In this document: positions 1 to 7,901 of the stretch, piece by piece
Layout: every line of letters starts with the position of its first letter
How positions within the stretch are numbered: position 1 is the stretch's first letter
NCBI RefSeq assembly: GCF_014534745.1
Contig: NZ_JACVVP010000015.1
Coordinates: forward strand, 1 to 64,000
Source of the DNA: Flammeovirga sp. EKP202
Lineage (GTDB): Bacteria > Bacteroidota > Bacteroidia > Cytophagales > Flammeovirgaceae
DNA: 64,000 nt
Direction of reading: 5' to 3'
Notes under the pieces: model-generated
What the model was told of the DNA's origin: nothing
The model's input: the letters and a program-made list of their open reading frames with translations, nothing else
Database searches by the model: none
Translations under genes and position numbers: made by a program

Positions 1-1317
1 GCCTTAAGTACAGATCGTGATGACTTCGATAACAACATTCTTACTCAAGGAACTGTCGATAATGGAGTCTCAATTGATTTGGAAAACTTAAGCCCTGCCT
101 CTACTTATTTCTTCAGAGTAAAAGCAAAAAACGCCACTACCGAAAGTGCATTTTCAGATATCGTTGAAGGGACTACAACGGCTATTCCGACATTGGATAT
201 ACCTGCCAACTTAGTCGTTTCGAATCCAACCACTACACAATTGACTTTTACTTGGGAGAAAGTACAAGACGCAACTAGTTATGAGTATGCCTTAAGTACA
301 GATCGTGATGACTTCGATAACAACATTCTTACTCAAGGAACTGTCGATAATGGAGTCTCAATTGAATTGGAAAACTTAACCCCTGCCTCTACTTATTTCT
401 TCAGAGTAAAAGCTAAAAACGCTACTACTGAAAGTGCGTTTTCGGATATCGTTGAAGGCACAACAACGGCTATTCCAACATTGGATATACCTGCTAACGT
501 AGTGGTTTCGAATCCAACCACTACACAATTGACTTTTAATTGGGAGAAAGTTCAAGACGCAACGAGTTATGAGTATGAGTTAAGTACGGATCGTGATGAC
601 TTTGAAAATAATATTAGCAATAAAGGAATGGTGATGAATGCCACCACAGTTCAATTCAATAACTTATCGCCTGCCTCTTCCTATTTCTTTAGAGTAAAAG
701 CAATAAATAGCAATACAAGCAGTGCATTTTCTGATATTATAGAAGGCATCACGGAAGCTATTCCTACTTTGGATGCACCTCTAAACTTAGTCATTTCAAA
801 TGCATCGACAACTCAATTGACAGCCTCTTGGGATAAAGTAGAAAATGCAACAAGCTACGATTACGAGGTAAGCACTGATGAACATTTTACGGAGAGTCAA
901 ATTATCATTAAAAATTCAGTAAATACTACTGAAGTGATTCTTGAAAACCTAGTCAGTAGCACTACTTACTTTGTAAGAGTGAAAGCAAAGAATGAACATG
1001 TGGAAAGTGACTATTCTACTACAGCATCACTCGCTACAATTGATGTTGTTTCCTCTATTGATGATCACTTCAACAGTAGTATTAAGGTGGCACCTGTCCC
1101 TGCTTCGCAATATATCATCATCACATTTGATGACAATCCTAGAGGTCAATTTGTGCTCTTTTCTTTAAAGAATACTTCTGGACAAACCGTCAAAGAATGG
1201 AATAAGGTGGGGCAAAAATCGATTACGTTAGATATTAATACACTGCCGTCCAATATCTACTTACTTCAGATATTGATTGATGGTCAATACTTTACAAAGA
1301 AAATCATGAAAAAGTAA
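1..1317 (+). CDS. Secreted FN3-repeat protein with type IX secretion tail (5' partial)
   Basis: The reading frame is already open at base 1, so the gene starts outside the window. The visible part is a chain of fibronectin type III modules repeating every 96 residues (288 bp); the motif LSTDRDDF or a variant recurs at bases 289, 577 and 865, and each unit ends with YFFRVKAKN or similar. The first two units are nearly identical in DNA, which suggests recent duplication or gene conversion. The last about 75 residues form a Por-secretion type tail (VAPVPASQY near its start, ending in TKKIMKK), so the protein should cross the outer membrane by the T9SS. The enzymatic or adhesive head is not visible; adhesin or multimodular enzyme are both possible. 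A terminator hairpin follows. Confidence 0.85.
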   Translation, partial: ALSTDRDDFDNNILTQGTVDNGVSIDLENLSPASTYFFRVKAKNATTESAFSDIVEGTTTAIPTLDIPANLVVSNPTTTQLTFTWEKVQDATSYEYALSTDRDDFDNNILTQGTVDNGVSIELENLTPASTYFFRVKAKNATTESAFSDIVEGTTTAIPTLDIPANVVVSNPTTTQLTFNWEKVQDATSYEYELSTDRDDFENNISNKGMVMNATTVQFNNLSPASSYFFRVKAINSNTSSAFSDIIEGITEAIPTLDAPLNLVISNASTTQLTASWDKVENATSYDYEVSTDEHFTESQIIIKNSVNTTEVILENLVSSTTYFVRVKAKNEHVESDYSTTASLATIDVVSSIDDHFNSSIKVAPVPASQYIIITFDDNPRGQFVLFSLKNTSGQTVKEWNKVGQKSITLDINTLPSNIYLLQILIDGQYFTKKIMKK

Positions 1318-1365
1318 GTTCTTTTACAGTTTCCAAAAACAACTTTTCTCACTGAAAATGGCAAC

Positions 1366-1402
1366 GGCTTGCTACAACTCTTTGGTTGTAGTAAGCCTTT
1401 TT
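1366..1402 (+). terminator. Rho-independent terminator of the FN3 protein gene
   Basis: A 13-base stem (GGCTTGCTACAAC with GTTGTAGTAAGCC, one G-T wobble) around a 6-base loop is followed by TTTTT, 49 bases after the stop codon. Confidence 0.8.
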
Positions 1403-1440
1403 GTTGAAAACCTATACCAGTAAACATTTAAACAGTACAA

Positions 1441-1797
1441 ATACATTGTAAACTAAATTATCGTCAACTTTCAATCGACTTTTCTACAAGCTTTTTATGT
1501 CCTACTTTCAAGATTCCTTCTTCTTCATTTTTCCATTGATGAAAAACGAAGCAAAAAATCTAGGCTCTGAAGTCAAAAGCTAAATTCCATTCCTCTCGCC
1601 TAAATGATTTTAAACTCGCTTTGCTCAAACAAGAAAATCATTTTTAACGGCTCAATTCATGAAATTCTTAACGTTTTTCCCTTCAAGGCCGAAGGAAGCA
1701 CTACCTAACGAATTGAGTAGAAAGACCATGGGCGCGAATGTTAAGCATTAGCGACATTCGTGTCCTATAGATCATCAGAAATCTCCTGATGTCTAAA
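1441..1797 (+). repeat. LR element copy 1 (dispersed intergenic repeat)
   Basis: Defines the forward orientation of a repeat seen at least eight times in the window. It begins TACATTGTAAACTAAATTAT, passes through a conserved AAATGATTTTAAACTCGCT block and ends in a short hairpin (CAGAAATCTCCTGAT). No open reading frame of use is present. It lies directly after the terminator at 1366-1402 and is followed by a REP-like palindrome. Confidence 0.75.
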
Positions 1798-1812
1798 TAC
1801 CATATAGTAAGC

Positions 1813-1861
1813 TGTATTGTGGTTCTATAGGAGCATTGCAATACAACACTCCTACAGAACA
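1813..1861. repeat. REP-like palindrome, type A
   Basis: Imperfect palindrome around GGAGCATTGCAATACAACACTCC preceded by TATTGTGGTTC. It matches better-conserved copies near 10.05, 23.53, 26.04 and 42.70 kb. Confidence 0.65.
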
Positions 1862-1914
1862 ATTATTTATCGTTTGATATGAGCAGATATTATTCTATCA
1901 AAATGCGAACATGC

Positions 1915-3840
1915 CTACACTACTTCTAACTTTACTTCCACTGATTTTTGATTCTTCTCAAAAAAGATATCAATTGGAACAGCTTCTACACCTGGCACCA
2001 TATTAAAAGTTCTCTTCTTTTCCGTTGTACGGATTTTCATTGAAACATTGGAAGTTAATTTTAATATTCCGTCAGTTTTATGGATCGTAATTGTGTTTGC
2101 ATCCAATTGCTTTACCTCTTCATTGTTAGGTGAAACAATTGGTAAAACAAACGCTGTTTTTTCCTTAATTTTTTGATCTGTATGAGCTATGATCTTCAAA
2201 TAATCGGTCTCGAACTGATAGTTGATATTGAAATTACCTGCTGTACCTTTTACCTTTTCTCTTGCCTCATTTTTTAGTTGGGCAGTCCCCTCAACAGCTA
2301 CAAGGTAATCATCTTTTTTTGTATTAAAAGAAGCCTCTAAATCAAATAAATTCGTATACCAATTACCGTCTACGTTTGTTTCAATGCGAGGAGTCAATGC
2401 AATATCTTTTCCAGGAGCATCTTGTTGGTTTAAAGGTTCCATCTTTCTGTAAACCGCAAGACTTGCAGCACAAACCAATCCTATTTGATTGTGGTACAAG
2501 GCTGATAATGAAGCACCCGTTGCCTGTCTTAAGTCTTTCTTATGATAGTACTCTGCATCATAAGCGGTTATGGTTGCTCTCCAATTTCCTCTAGAAACCA
2601 GTACCGTATCTAACTCCTCAAAATAATTCACCCCTTCAGCAGCTACTCTTGGCAATGGCGTCTCTGTATCCAAATCAGGTAAATGCTTCCAGTTATCCAA
2701 TAAATACGCCAGTGATTTTGCATGAGTAAATGTATGATGTAAACACGGTTTGATGCCATGAGAAACATAGTGCATACCACCATGAAGTAAACCGTCGTCT
2801 GTACATCGGTCCAACAGTTCTGTATTTCTAATCACGGCCGTTCCAAAAGCTGGATTACGGTCAGCCATCACACTAAAAGCAGGTTGACAACCATCGCAAG
2901 TACGGCTTCCCCAGTAGGTCCATTTAAACATTCGTGTACCCCAGCTATTGTCCCAGCCACCGTCAGGCATCATAAATTCCAAATGACTGTTTAGTGATTT
3001 GTGCAGTAAATCTAATAGCTCTTCGTCTTTTGTTTCGTGAGCATAAAGCACGAGGCTATTCAAAGTTTCCTCCACGTTGTACCCCAAATCAACACCTGGC
3101 AATCCTTTGACACTCAATTTATGTGCGGAAGGTTTGATTTCTCCCAATAAAAGACGGTTGGGTGTTGTAAAATAACCTTTAATTTCATTCGCTAACACCT
3201 TACTTTTTTCAGTATATCTTGGTTCTCCTAAAAGGTCCCCGATCAGGTATAAAGCATAAATATTAGTTCCGCCATAATTGACATTGGTTGTATCGATTTT
3301 GGGGAATTTTTTATAGATAAAACCTGTTGCTTCCCTCAGTCGATTGCTCCAACGTTTCTTTGTTTTTTTATCCAATAAATCAGAATGATGCTTCAATGTT
3401 TCTGCTAAAGCAATGGCTCCAAACACTGTAGTACCATTCCATGATTTTGGATTTAAAGCATTGGTCCAACTTCCATCAGGTCTGCTTACATTGGCTTCAG
3501 CCCATTCAAAAGCATTAATTCCTGCCTTCAAATACTTCTTATCCCCTGTTGCTTTTGCCATATAAAACATAGGATAAACGGCATCCTGCAAACGGGCATG
3601 AATAATTCCATCTCCGGGGCATTCCATTAAACCATGAACGGTAGGATCTTCAGGTTTGTCGACCTGTACGTTGATCATACCATCACACCATTTTTTTAAT
3701 AGATTAAAAGAAAAATCTTTAAAATTCAATTCTTTGCTTTGCCCATGTCCGCCAGCACATGAACTTAATACAGTACTAAATGGTAAACTTAGTCCAACTC
3801 CTAATAAAGCCGAACTTTGTAAAAAATCTCTCCTCTTCAA
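1915..3840 (-). CDS. Tat-exported lipoprotein, alpha/alpha-toroid-like, possible glycan-active enzyme
   Basis: 641 residues. The N-terminus has a twin-arginine signal (KRRDFLQ) followed by a hydrophobic stretch and a lipobox (LSSC, Cys about residue 28), so the protein is probably folded before export and anchored as a lipoprotein. Residues about 40-430 contain repeated helical hairpins typical of (alpha/alpha) toroid enzymes (for example KYLKAGINAFEWAEAN followed by DGSW, and later DGGWDNSWGTR), and the C-terminal about 150 residues look beta-rich. This architecture is shared by several polysaccharide lyases and glycuronidases, but I cannot name a family or catalytic residues. It is a single gene, divergent from the lipopeptide array; no partner lies within its transcription unit. 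Confidence 0.6.
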   Translation of the reverse strand: MKRRDFLQSSALLGVGLSLPFSTVLSSCAGGHGQSKELNFKDFSFNLLKKWCDGMINVQVDKPEDPTVHGLMECPGDGIIHARLQDAVYPMFYMAKATGDKKYLKAGINAFEWAEANVSRPDGSWTNALNPKSWNGTTVFGAIALAETLKHHSDLLDKKTKKRWSNRLREATGFIYKKFPKIDTTNVNYGGTNIYALYLIGDLLGEPRYTEKSKVLANEIKGYFTTPNRLLLGEIKPSAHKLSVKGLPGVDLGYNVEETLNSLVLYAHETKDEELLDLLHKSLNSHLEFMMPDGGWDNSWGTRMFKWTYWGSRTCDGCQPAFSVMADRNPAFGTAVIRNTELLDRCTDDGLLHGGMHYVSHGIKPCLHHTFTHAKSLAYLLDNWKHLPDLDTETPLPRVAAEGVNYFEELDTVLVSRGNWRATITAYDAEYYHKKDLRQATGASLSALYHNQIGLVCAASLAVYRKMEPLNQQDAPGKDIALTPRIETNVDGNWYTNLFDLEASFNTKKDDYLVAVEGTAQLKNEAREKVKGTAGNFNINYQFETDYLKIIAHTDQKIKEKTAFVLPIVSPNNEEVKQLDANTITIHKTDGILKLTSNVSMKIRTTEKKRTFNMVPGVEAVPIDIFFEKNQKSVEVKLEVV

Positions 3841-4592
3841 AATCAGTTAATTTAGTATTACAAAATCTTTATTTATAGTCAGTTTCTCGCCAGTAAATCA
3901 CTTCACTCGGTAAAAAACCAATCGCTTCAATCGTTCTCCTCTCATATTCTAATTGGTTTAGGGAAAGTGTTATTCATATGAACTTTCAAAAGAGAAAATA
4001 ATTTCTCCTTAAGTATTACACTTTCCTCCTTTTCAAGATGTTTTCTCATCTGTTTCCGTTATAACTTGAGAAAAAGAAAAAAGTAGTCACCCAAATCTAT
4101 TTTCAGTGGTTTAGGTTTTGAAAAAGATTCCATCATAAATCAGTATATATTACAATTTTTACTTTTAGGTATTAACCTCTATTCATTTGTTTTAAAATTC
4201 AATTTGCCATGCAATAGCTATTAACTTTATTTCATTTTCCATCTCCACTTGTATCTGATTCTTGTTCCAATTTGGCTTATTTTCCAAATTCAAATAGAGA
4301 AATTAGACCGTGTTGTTCTTTTCATTATCACATGGTTTTTGTATAAATAACTAAACACAAACACTACAAATCAACCGTTTGTAGTATATATAGACGGATT
4401 AACCTATAGTTTGGACTATTTTCACTCTTATGGACAATAGGGCATAAATGTAGTAGGATGTAGCAAACATTATGACTAGTGCTCTTCTATTGATTTTTTA
4501 ATAAATAGGTCTGATAATTACTTTCTTATTTAACGGTTTTATCATAACTTCCCAGCCGTAAACTATTTCGAACATTTTAAAGCTAACTAAAA
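3841..4592. other. Long intergenic region between divergent units
   Basis: No coding region is visible. At 3960-4027 there is an inverted repeat (GGGAAAGTGTTAT against AGTATTACACTTTCC) with an inner GAGAAA/TTTCTC stem; it could be a terminator or operator. The remainder is A+T-rich and should hold the promoters for the Tat lipoprotein (minus) and the lipopeptide array (plus), but no perfect TAnnTTTG element was found. Confidence 0.4.
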
Positions 4593-4763
4593 ATGAAAAA
4601 GATTTATGCTATTACAGCAATCATCTGCATCGCCGCTACTACTTTCAGCTGCGATCCACAAAACAATGAAAATGTAGAACCTACAAAAGTAGAATCTATT
4701 TCTAATGATGGATTGGAAGTCGAATCGCCGATTGGGCACGTAAGTAGAAATAAAGGAGGTTGA
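4593..4763 (+). CDS. Tandem lipopeptide 1 (56 aa)
   Basis: First member of a 14-copy array. A 19-residue signal peptide (MKKIYAITAI, then ICIAATTFS) precedes the lipobox cysteine at residue 20 (FSC). The mature body reads CDPQNNENVEPTKVES and then ISNDGLEVESP, and the variable tail is IGHVSRNKGG. The mature part is acidic and has no recognised domain. It is preceded by the leader AAAGCTAACTAAAA (class B in this array), with no Shine-Dalgarno sequence, as is common in Bacteroidota. The reading frame was missed by length filters; its reality rests on 14-fold conservation. Function unknown. Confidence 0.8.
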   Translation: MKKIYAITAIICIAATTFSCDPQNNENVEPTKVESISNDGLEVESPIGHVSRNKGG

Positions 4764-5020
4764 TCCAATTTCTCTACAAACAAAACTATCGAATAATTTC
4801 TTTAAAAATAAAAGTTTAGGTTATCGCTGTAGAAGTGTAGCCTACTACGCAAAAGATGGAAATATAGGTTACATAAAAGTTTCAGATAAGGCATACCGAA
4901 ATGGGCTTGCTATCTCAGACAAAACGTAGCAGGCTTAGTTGCAACAGGACCTACAATCCTGACTTCAAGATTCGATAACAACAAATTTTATTATTAATCA
5001 CTTTTTAAAAACTAAATATT
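4764..5020. repeat. Array spacer, copy 1 of a duplicated 257-259-bp segment
   Basis: Nearly identical to 6754-7012, strongest in its last 200 bases, and like that copy it lies between two lipopeptide genes. In the +1 frame this copy is open without a start and contains GYRCRSVAYYAKDGNIGY before a TAG; the second copy breaks that frame, so it is more likely a decayed fragment than a gene. Confidence 0.7.
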
Positions 5021-5191
5021 ATGAAAAAGCTATATACTATTGCAACAATCCTATGCATCGCCGCTACTACATTCAGCTGCGATCCACAAACCAATGAAAA
5101 TGTAGAACCTACAAAAGTAGAATCTATTTCTAATGATGGATTGGAAGTCGAATCGCCAATTGGGCAAATTAGTAGAGATGGAGATGATTAA
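5021..5191 (+). CDS. Tandem lipopeptide 2 (56 aa)
   Basis: Signal peptide variant MKKLYTIATIL, lipobox Cys20, same acidic body with DPQTNENVEP, tail IGQISRDGDD. Leader is AAAAACTAAATATT (class C, shared only with copy 11). The 257-bp spacer upstream is the longest gap in the array apart from the matching one before copy 11. Confidence 0.8.
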   Translation: MKKLYTIATILCIAATTFSCDPQTNENVEPTKVESISNDGLEVESPIGQISRDGDD

Positions 5192-5214
5192 TCACTTTTT
5201 AAAAACTAAGTATC

Positions 5215-5382
5215 ATGAAAAAATTGCTAACTATTGCAGTCTTCATCTGCATCGCCGCTACTACGTTCAGCTGCGATCCTCAAAACAATGAAAATGTAGA
5301 ACCTACAAAAGTAGAATCAATCTCTAATGATGGGTTGGAAGTTGAATCGCCAATTGGGAAAATAGGTAGAGACCGAATATAA
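5215..5382 (+). CDS. Tandem lipopeptide 3 (55 aa)
   Basis: Signal peptide MKKLLTIAVF, lipobox Cys20, standard body, tail IGKIGRDRI. It is the only copy with Gly in place of Ser/Thr before the invariant tail Arg. Leader ACTAAGTATC (class A), 23 bases after copy 2. Confidence 0.8.
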   Translation: MKKLLTIAVFICIAATTFSCDPQNNENVEPTKVESISNDGLEVESPIGKIGRDRI

Positions 5383-5415
5383 AATTATTTAGAACACTTT
5401 TAAAACTAACTAAAA

Positions 5416-5583
5416 ATGAAAAAGATATATGCTGTTGCAGCCATCATCTGCATCGCCGCTACTACGTTCAGCTGCGATCCGTAAAACAATGAAAACATAG
5501 AACCTACAAAAGTAGAATCTATATCGAATGATGGATTGGAAGTCGAATCGCCGATTATGGCTATTAGTAGAGACCAAGAATAA
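5416..5583 (+). pseudogene. Tandem lipopeptide 4, broken by a nonsense codon
   Basis: The frame matches the other copies (MKKIYAVAAI signal, Cys20) but codon 23 is TAA where every other copy has CAA (Gln), giving a 22-residue product that stops two residues after the lipid cysteine. Downstream the frame is otherwise intact to the normal stop, with body NNENIEPTKVES and tail IMAISRDQE. One C-to-T change explains it. Class B leader. Confidence 0.85.
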
Positions 5584-5610
5584 TTAATCACTTTTTAAAA
5601 ACTAAGTATC

Positions 5611-5775
5611 ATGAAAAAATTGCAAACTATTGCAGCTATCATCTGCATCGCCGCTTCTACTTTCAGCTGTGATCCTCAAAACAACGAAAACGTGGAACCA
5701 ACAAAGGAATCAATTTCTAAAGAAGGAGTCGAGATTGAATCGCCAATTGGAAAGATAAGTAGAAACCGAGAATAA
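5611..5775 (+). CDS. Tandem lipopeptide 5, most diverged (54 aa)
   Basis: Signal MKKLQTIAAI, Cys20. The body carries one deleted residue and several changes (TKESISKEGVEIESP against TKVESISNDGLEVESP elsewhere), tail IGKISRNRE, identical to copy 12. Class A leader. It may represent an older member that has escaped homogenisation. Confidence 0.8.
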   Translation: MKKLQTIAAIICIAASTFSCDPQNNENVEPTKESISKEGVEIESPIGKISRNRE

Positions 5776-5802
5776 TTAATCACTTTTAAAAAACTAAGCA
5801 TC

Positions 5803-5973
5803 ATGAAAAAATTGCTAACTATTGCAGCTATCATCTGCATCGCCGCTACTACTTTCAGCTGCGATCCACAAACCAACGAAAACGTAGAACCTACAAAAGT
5901 AGAATCTATTTCTAATGATGGATTGGAAGTCGAATCGCCGGTTGGACAAATTAGTAGAGATGGAGGACAATAA
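5803..5973 (+). CDS. Tandem lipopeptide 6 (56 aa)
   Basis: Signal MKKLLTIAAII, Cys20, body with DPQTNENVEP, tail VGQISRDGGQ. Class A leader (ACTAAGCATC), 27 bases after copy 5. Confidence 0.8.
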   Translation: MKKLLTIAAIICIAATTFSCDPQTNENVEPTKVESISNDGLEVESPVGQISRDGGQ

Positions 5974-6003
5974 ACTATTTTAAACTTTTAGAGCTAACTA
6001 AAA

Positions 6004-6171
6004 ATGAAAAAGCTATACACTATTGCAGCTATAATCTGCATCGCCGCTACTACGTTCAGCTGCGATCCACAAAACAATGAAAATGTAGAACCTACAAAAG
6101 TAGAATCAATCTCTAATGATGGATTGGAAGTCGAATCGCCGATTGCAAGTGTTAGTAGAGACCGAGAATAA
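6004..6171 (+). CDS. Tandem lipopeptide 7 (55 aa)
   Basis: Signal MKKLYTIAAII, Cys20, standard body, tail IASVSRDRE. Class B leader (AGAGCTAACTAAAA). Confidence 0.8.
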   Translation: MKKLYTIAAIICIAATTFSCDPQNNENVEPTKVESISNDGLEVESPIASVSRDRE

Positions 6172-6200
6172 TTAATCATTTTTAAAAAAAAATAAGTATC

Positions 6201-6368
6201 ATGAAAAAATTGCTAACTATTGCAGCCATCACCTGCATCGCAGCTACTACGTTCAGCTGCGACCCACAAGCCAATGAAAATGTAGAACCTACAAAAGTAG
6301 AATCTATTTCTAATGATGGATTGGAAGTCGAATCGCCGGTTGGAAGTATTAGTAGAGACCAAGGGTAA
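6201..6368 (+). CDS. Tandem lipopeptide 8 (55 aa)
   Basis: Signal MKKLLTIAAIT, Cys20, body with DPQANENVEP, tail VGSISRDQG. Leader ATAAGTATC (class A with an expanded A tract upstream). Confidence 0.8.
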   Translation: MKKLLTIAAITCIAATTFSCDPQANENVEPTKVESISNDGLEVESPVGSISRDQG

Positions 6369-6401
6369 AAATTATTACAAACATTTTAAAGCTAACTAAA
6401 A

Positions 6402-6566
6402 ATGAAAAGGCTATATGCTATTGCAGCTATCATCTGCATCGCCGCTACTACTTTCAGCTGCGATCCACAAAACAACGAAAACGTAGAACCTACAAAAGTA
6501 GAGTCAATCTCTAATGATGGGTTGGAAGTCGAATCGCCGATTGGTAATGTTACAAGAACTCGTTAA
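6402..6566 (+). CDS. Tandem lipopeptide 9 (54 aa)
   Basis: Signal MKRLYAIAAII, Cys20, standard body, tail IGNVTRTR: the shortest tail, with Thr before the invariant Arg. Class B leader. Only 16 bases separate it from copy 10. Confidence 0.8.
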   Translation: MKRLYAIAAIICIAATTFSCDPQNNENVEPTKVESISNDGLEVESPIGNVTRTR

Positions 6567-6582
6567 TTAATAACTAAGTATC

Positions 6583-6753
6583 ATGAAAAAATTGCTAACT
6601 ATTGCAACAATCCTATGCATCGCTGCATCTACTTTCAGCTGCGATCCTCAAAACACTGAAAATGTAGAACCTACAAAAGTAGAGTCTATATCAAATGATG
6701 GATTGGAAGTCGTATCGCCGGTCGGGCAAGTCAGTAGAAATAAAGGAGGTTGA
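6583..6753 (+). CDS. Tandem lipopeptide 10 (56 aa)
   Basis: Signal MKKLLTIATIL with AASTFSC lipobox (Cys20), body with DPQNTENVEP and LEVVSP (Glu to Val), tail VGQVSRNKGG, close to copy 1. Class A leader. It is followed by the second copy of the duplicated spacer. Confidence 0.8.
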   Translation: MKKLLTIATILCIAASTFSCDPQNTENVEPTKVESISNDGLEVVSPVGQVSRNKGG

Positions 6754-7012
6754 TCCGCTTTTTCTACAGACAAAACTATCGAATCGTTTTTCTTGAAAAA
6801 TAGAAGTTTAGATTACCCATGTAGAAGCGTAGCCTACTACGCAAAAGATGGAAATATAGGTTACATAAAAGTTTCAGATAAGGCATACCGAAATGGGCTT
6901 GCTATCTCAGACAAAACGTAGCAGGCTTAGTTGCAACAGGACCTACAATCCTGACTTCAAGATTCGATAACAACAAATTTTATTATTAATCACTTTTTAA
7001 AAACTAAATATT
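6754..7012. repeat. Array spacer, copy 2 of the duplicated segment
   Basis: Matches 4764-5020 base for base over about its last 200 bases (from GTAGCCTACTACGCAAAAGA to the start of the next gene), with more changes in the first 60 bases. In this copy the +1 frame is stopped early (TCT TGA). Confidence 0.75.
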
Positions 7013-7180
7013 ATGAAAAAGCTATATACTATTGCAACAATCCTATGCATCTCAGCTACTACGTTCAGCTGCGATCCTCAAAACAATGAAAATGTAGAAC
7101 CTACAAAAGTAGAATCGATTTCTAATGATGGGTTAGAAGTCGAATCGCCTATTATGGGTATTAGTAGAAACCAAGAATAA
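7013..7180 (+). CDS. Tandem lipopeptide 11 (55 aa)
   Basis: Signal MKKLYTIATILCISATTFS, Cys20, standard body, tail IMGISRNQE. Class C leader (AAAAACTAAATATT) as for copy 2, with which it shares the duplicated upstream segment. Confidence 0.8.
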   Translation: MKKLYTIATILCISATTFSCDPQNNENVEPTKVESISNDGLEVESPIMGISRNQE

Positions 7181-7206
7181 TTAATCTATTTTAAAAACTA
7201 AGTATC

Positions 7207-7374
7207 ATGAAAAAATTGCTAACTATTGCAACAATCCTATGCATCGCCGCTACTACGTTCAGCTGCGATCCACAAAGCAATGAAAATGTAGAACCTACAA
7301 AAGTAGAATCTATCTCTAATGATGGGTTGGAAATCGAATCGCCAATTGGAAAGATAAGTAGAAACCGAGAATAA
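7207..7374 (+). CDS. Tandem lipopeptide 12 (55 aa)
   Basis: Signal MKKLLTIATIL, Cys20, body with DPQSNENVEP and LEIESP, tail IGKISRNRE. Class A leader. Confidence 0.8.
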   Translation: MKKLLTIATILCIAATTFSCDPQSNENVEPTKVESISNDGLEIESPIGKISRNRE

Positions 7375-7400
7375 TTAATCGCTTTTAAAAACTAAGTATC

Positions 7401-7568
7401 ATGAAAAAATTGCTAACTATTGCAACAATCATCTGCATCGCCGCTACTACGTTCAGCTGCGATCCGCAAAACAATGAAAATGTAGAACCTACAAAAGTAG
7501 AATCTATCTCTAATGATGGATTGGAAGTCGAATCACCGGTTGCACAAATTAGTAGAAACCAAAATTAA
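7401..7568 (+). CDS. Tandem lipopeptide 13 (55 aa)
   Basis: Signal MKKLLTIATII, Cys20, standard body, tail VAQISRNQN. Class A leader. Confidence 0.8.
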   Translation: MKKLLTIATIICIAATTFSCDPQNNENVEPTKVESISNDGLEVESPVAQISRNQN

Positions 7569-7595
7569 TTAATCACTTTTAAAAAACTAAGCATC

Positions 7596-7766
7596 ATGAA
7601 AAAATTCCTAACTATTGCAACAATCCTATGCATCGCCGCATCTACTTTCAGCTGCGATCCTCAAAACAATGAGAATGTAGAACCTACAAAAGTAGAATCA
7701 GTCTCTAATGAGGGATTGGAAGTCGAATCGCCGATTGCACAAGTCAGTAGAAATAATGGATCTTAA
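7596..7766 (+). CDS. Tandem lipopeptide 14, last of the array (56 aa)
   Basis: Signal MKKFLTIATIL with AASTFSC (Cys20), body with VESVSNEGLEVESP, tail IAQVSRNNGS. Class A leader (ACTAAGCATC). No clear terminator follows at once; the first strong hairpin on this strand is at 7943-7990. Confidence 0.8.
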   Translation: MKKFLTIATILCIAASTFSCDPQNNENVEPTKVESVSNEGLEVESPIAQVSRNNGS

Positions 7767-7901
7767 GGCTATCATTTAATATCCGATACAGTAGTTCTGA
7801 TTCTCAAATTAAAAGGCAGCGTAATTTGTGATTTTAAGGTAATAACAGCCTCAGACTGCTAATTAAATGGGTTCACATTTACTTTGAAAATGATCAATGT
7901 G

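Noticed and set aside
4764-5020. Spacer frame with GYRCRSVAYY as a formylglycine-generating enzyme fragment
   Set aside because: The GYRC resemblance to the end of FGE domains is too short, there is no start, and the frame is broken in the second copy.
5406-6179. Three minus-strand frames of about 61-66 codons (5406-5591, 5676-5876, 5994-6179)
   Set aside because: They are antisense to the lipopeptide genes and resemble each other only because the sense genes are repeats.
4593-7766. CRISPR-like array
   Set aside because: Units are about 195-bp with conserved coding frames, not 25-40-bp repeats with unique spacers.
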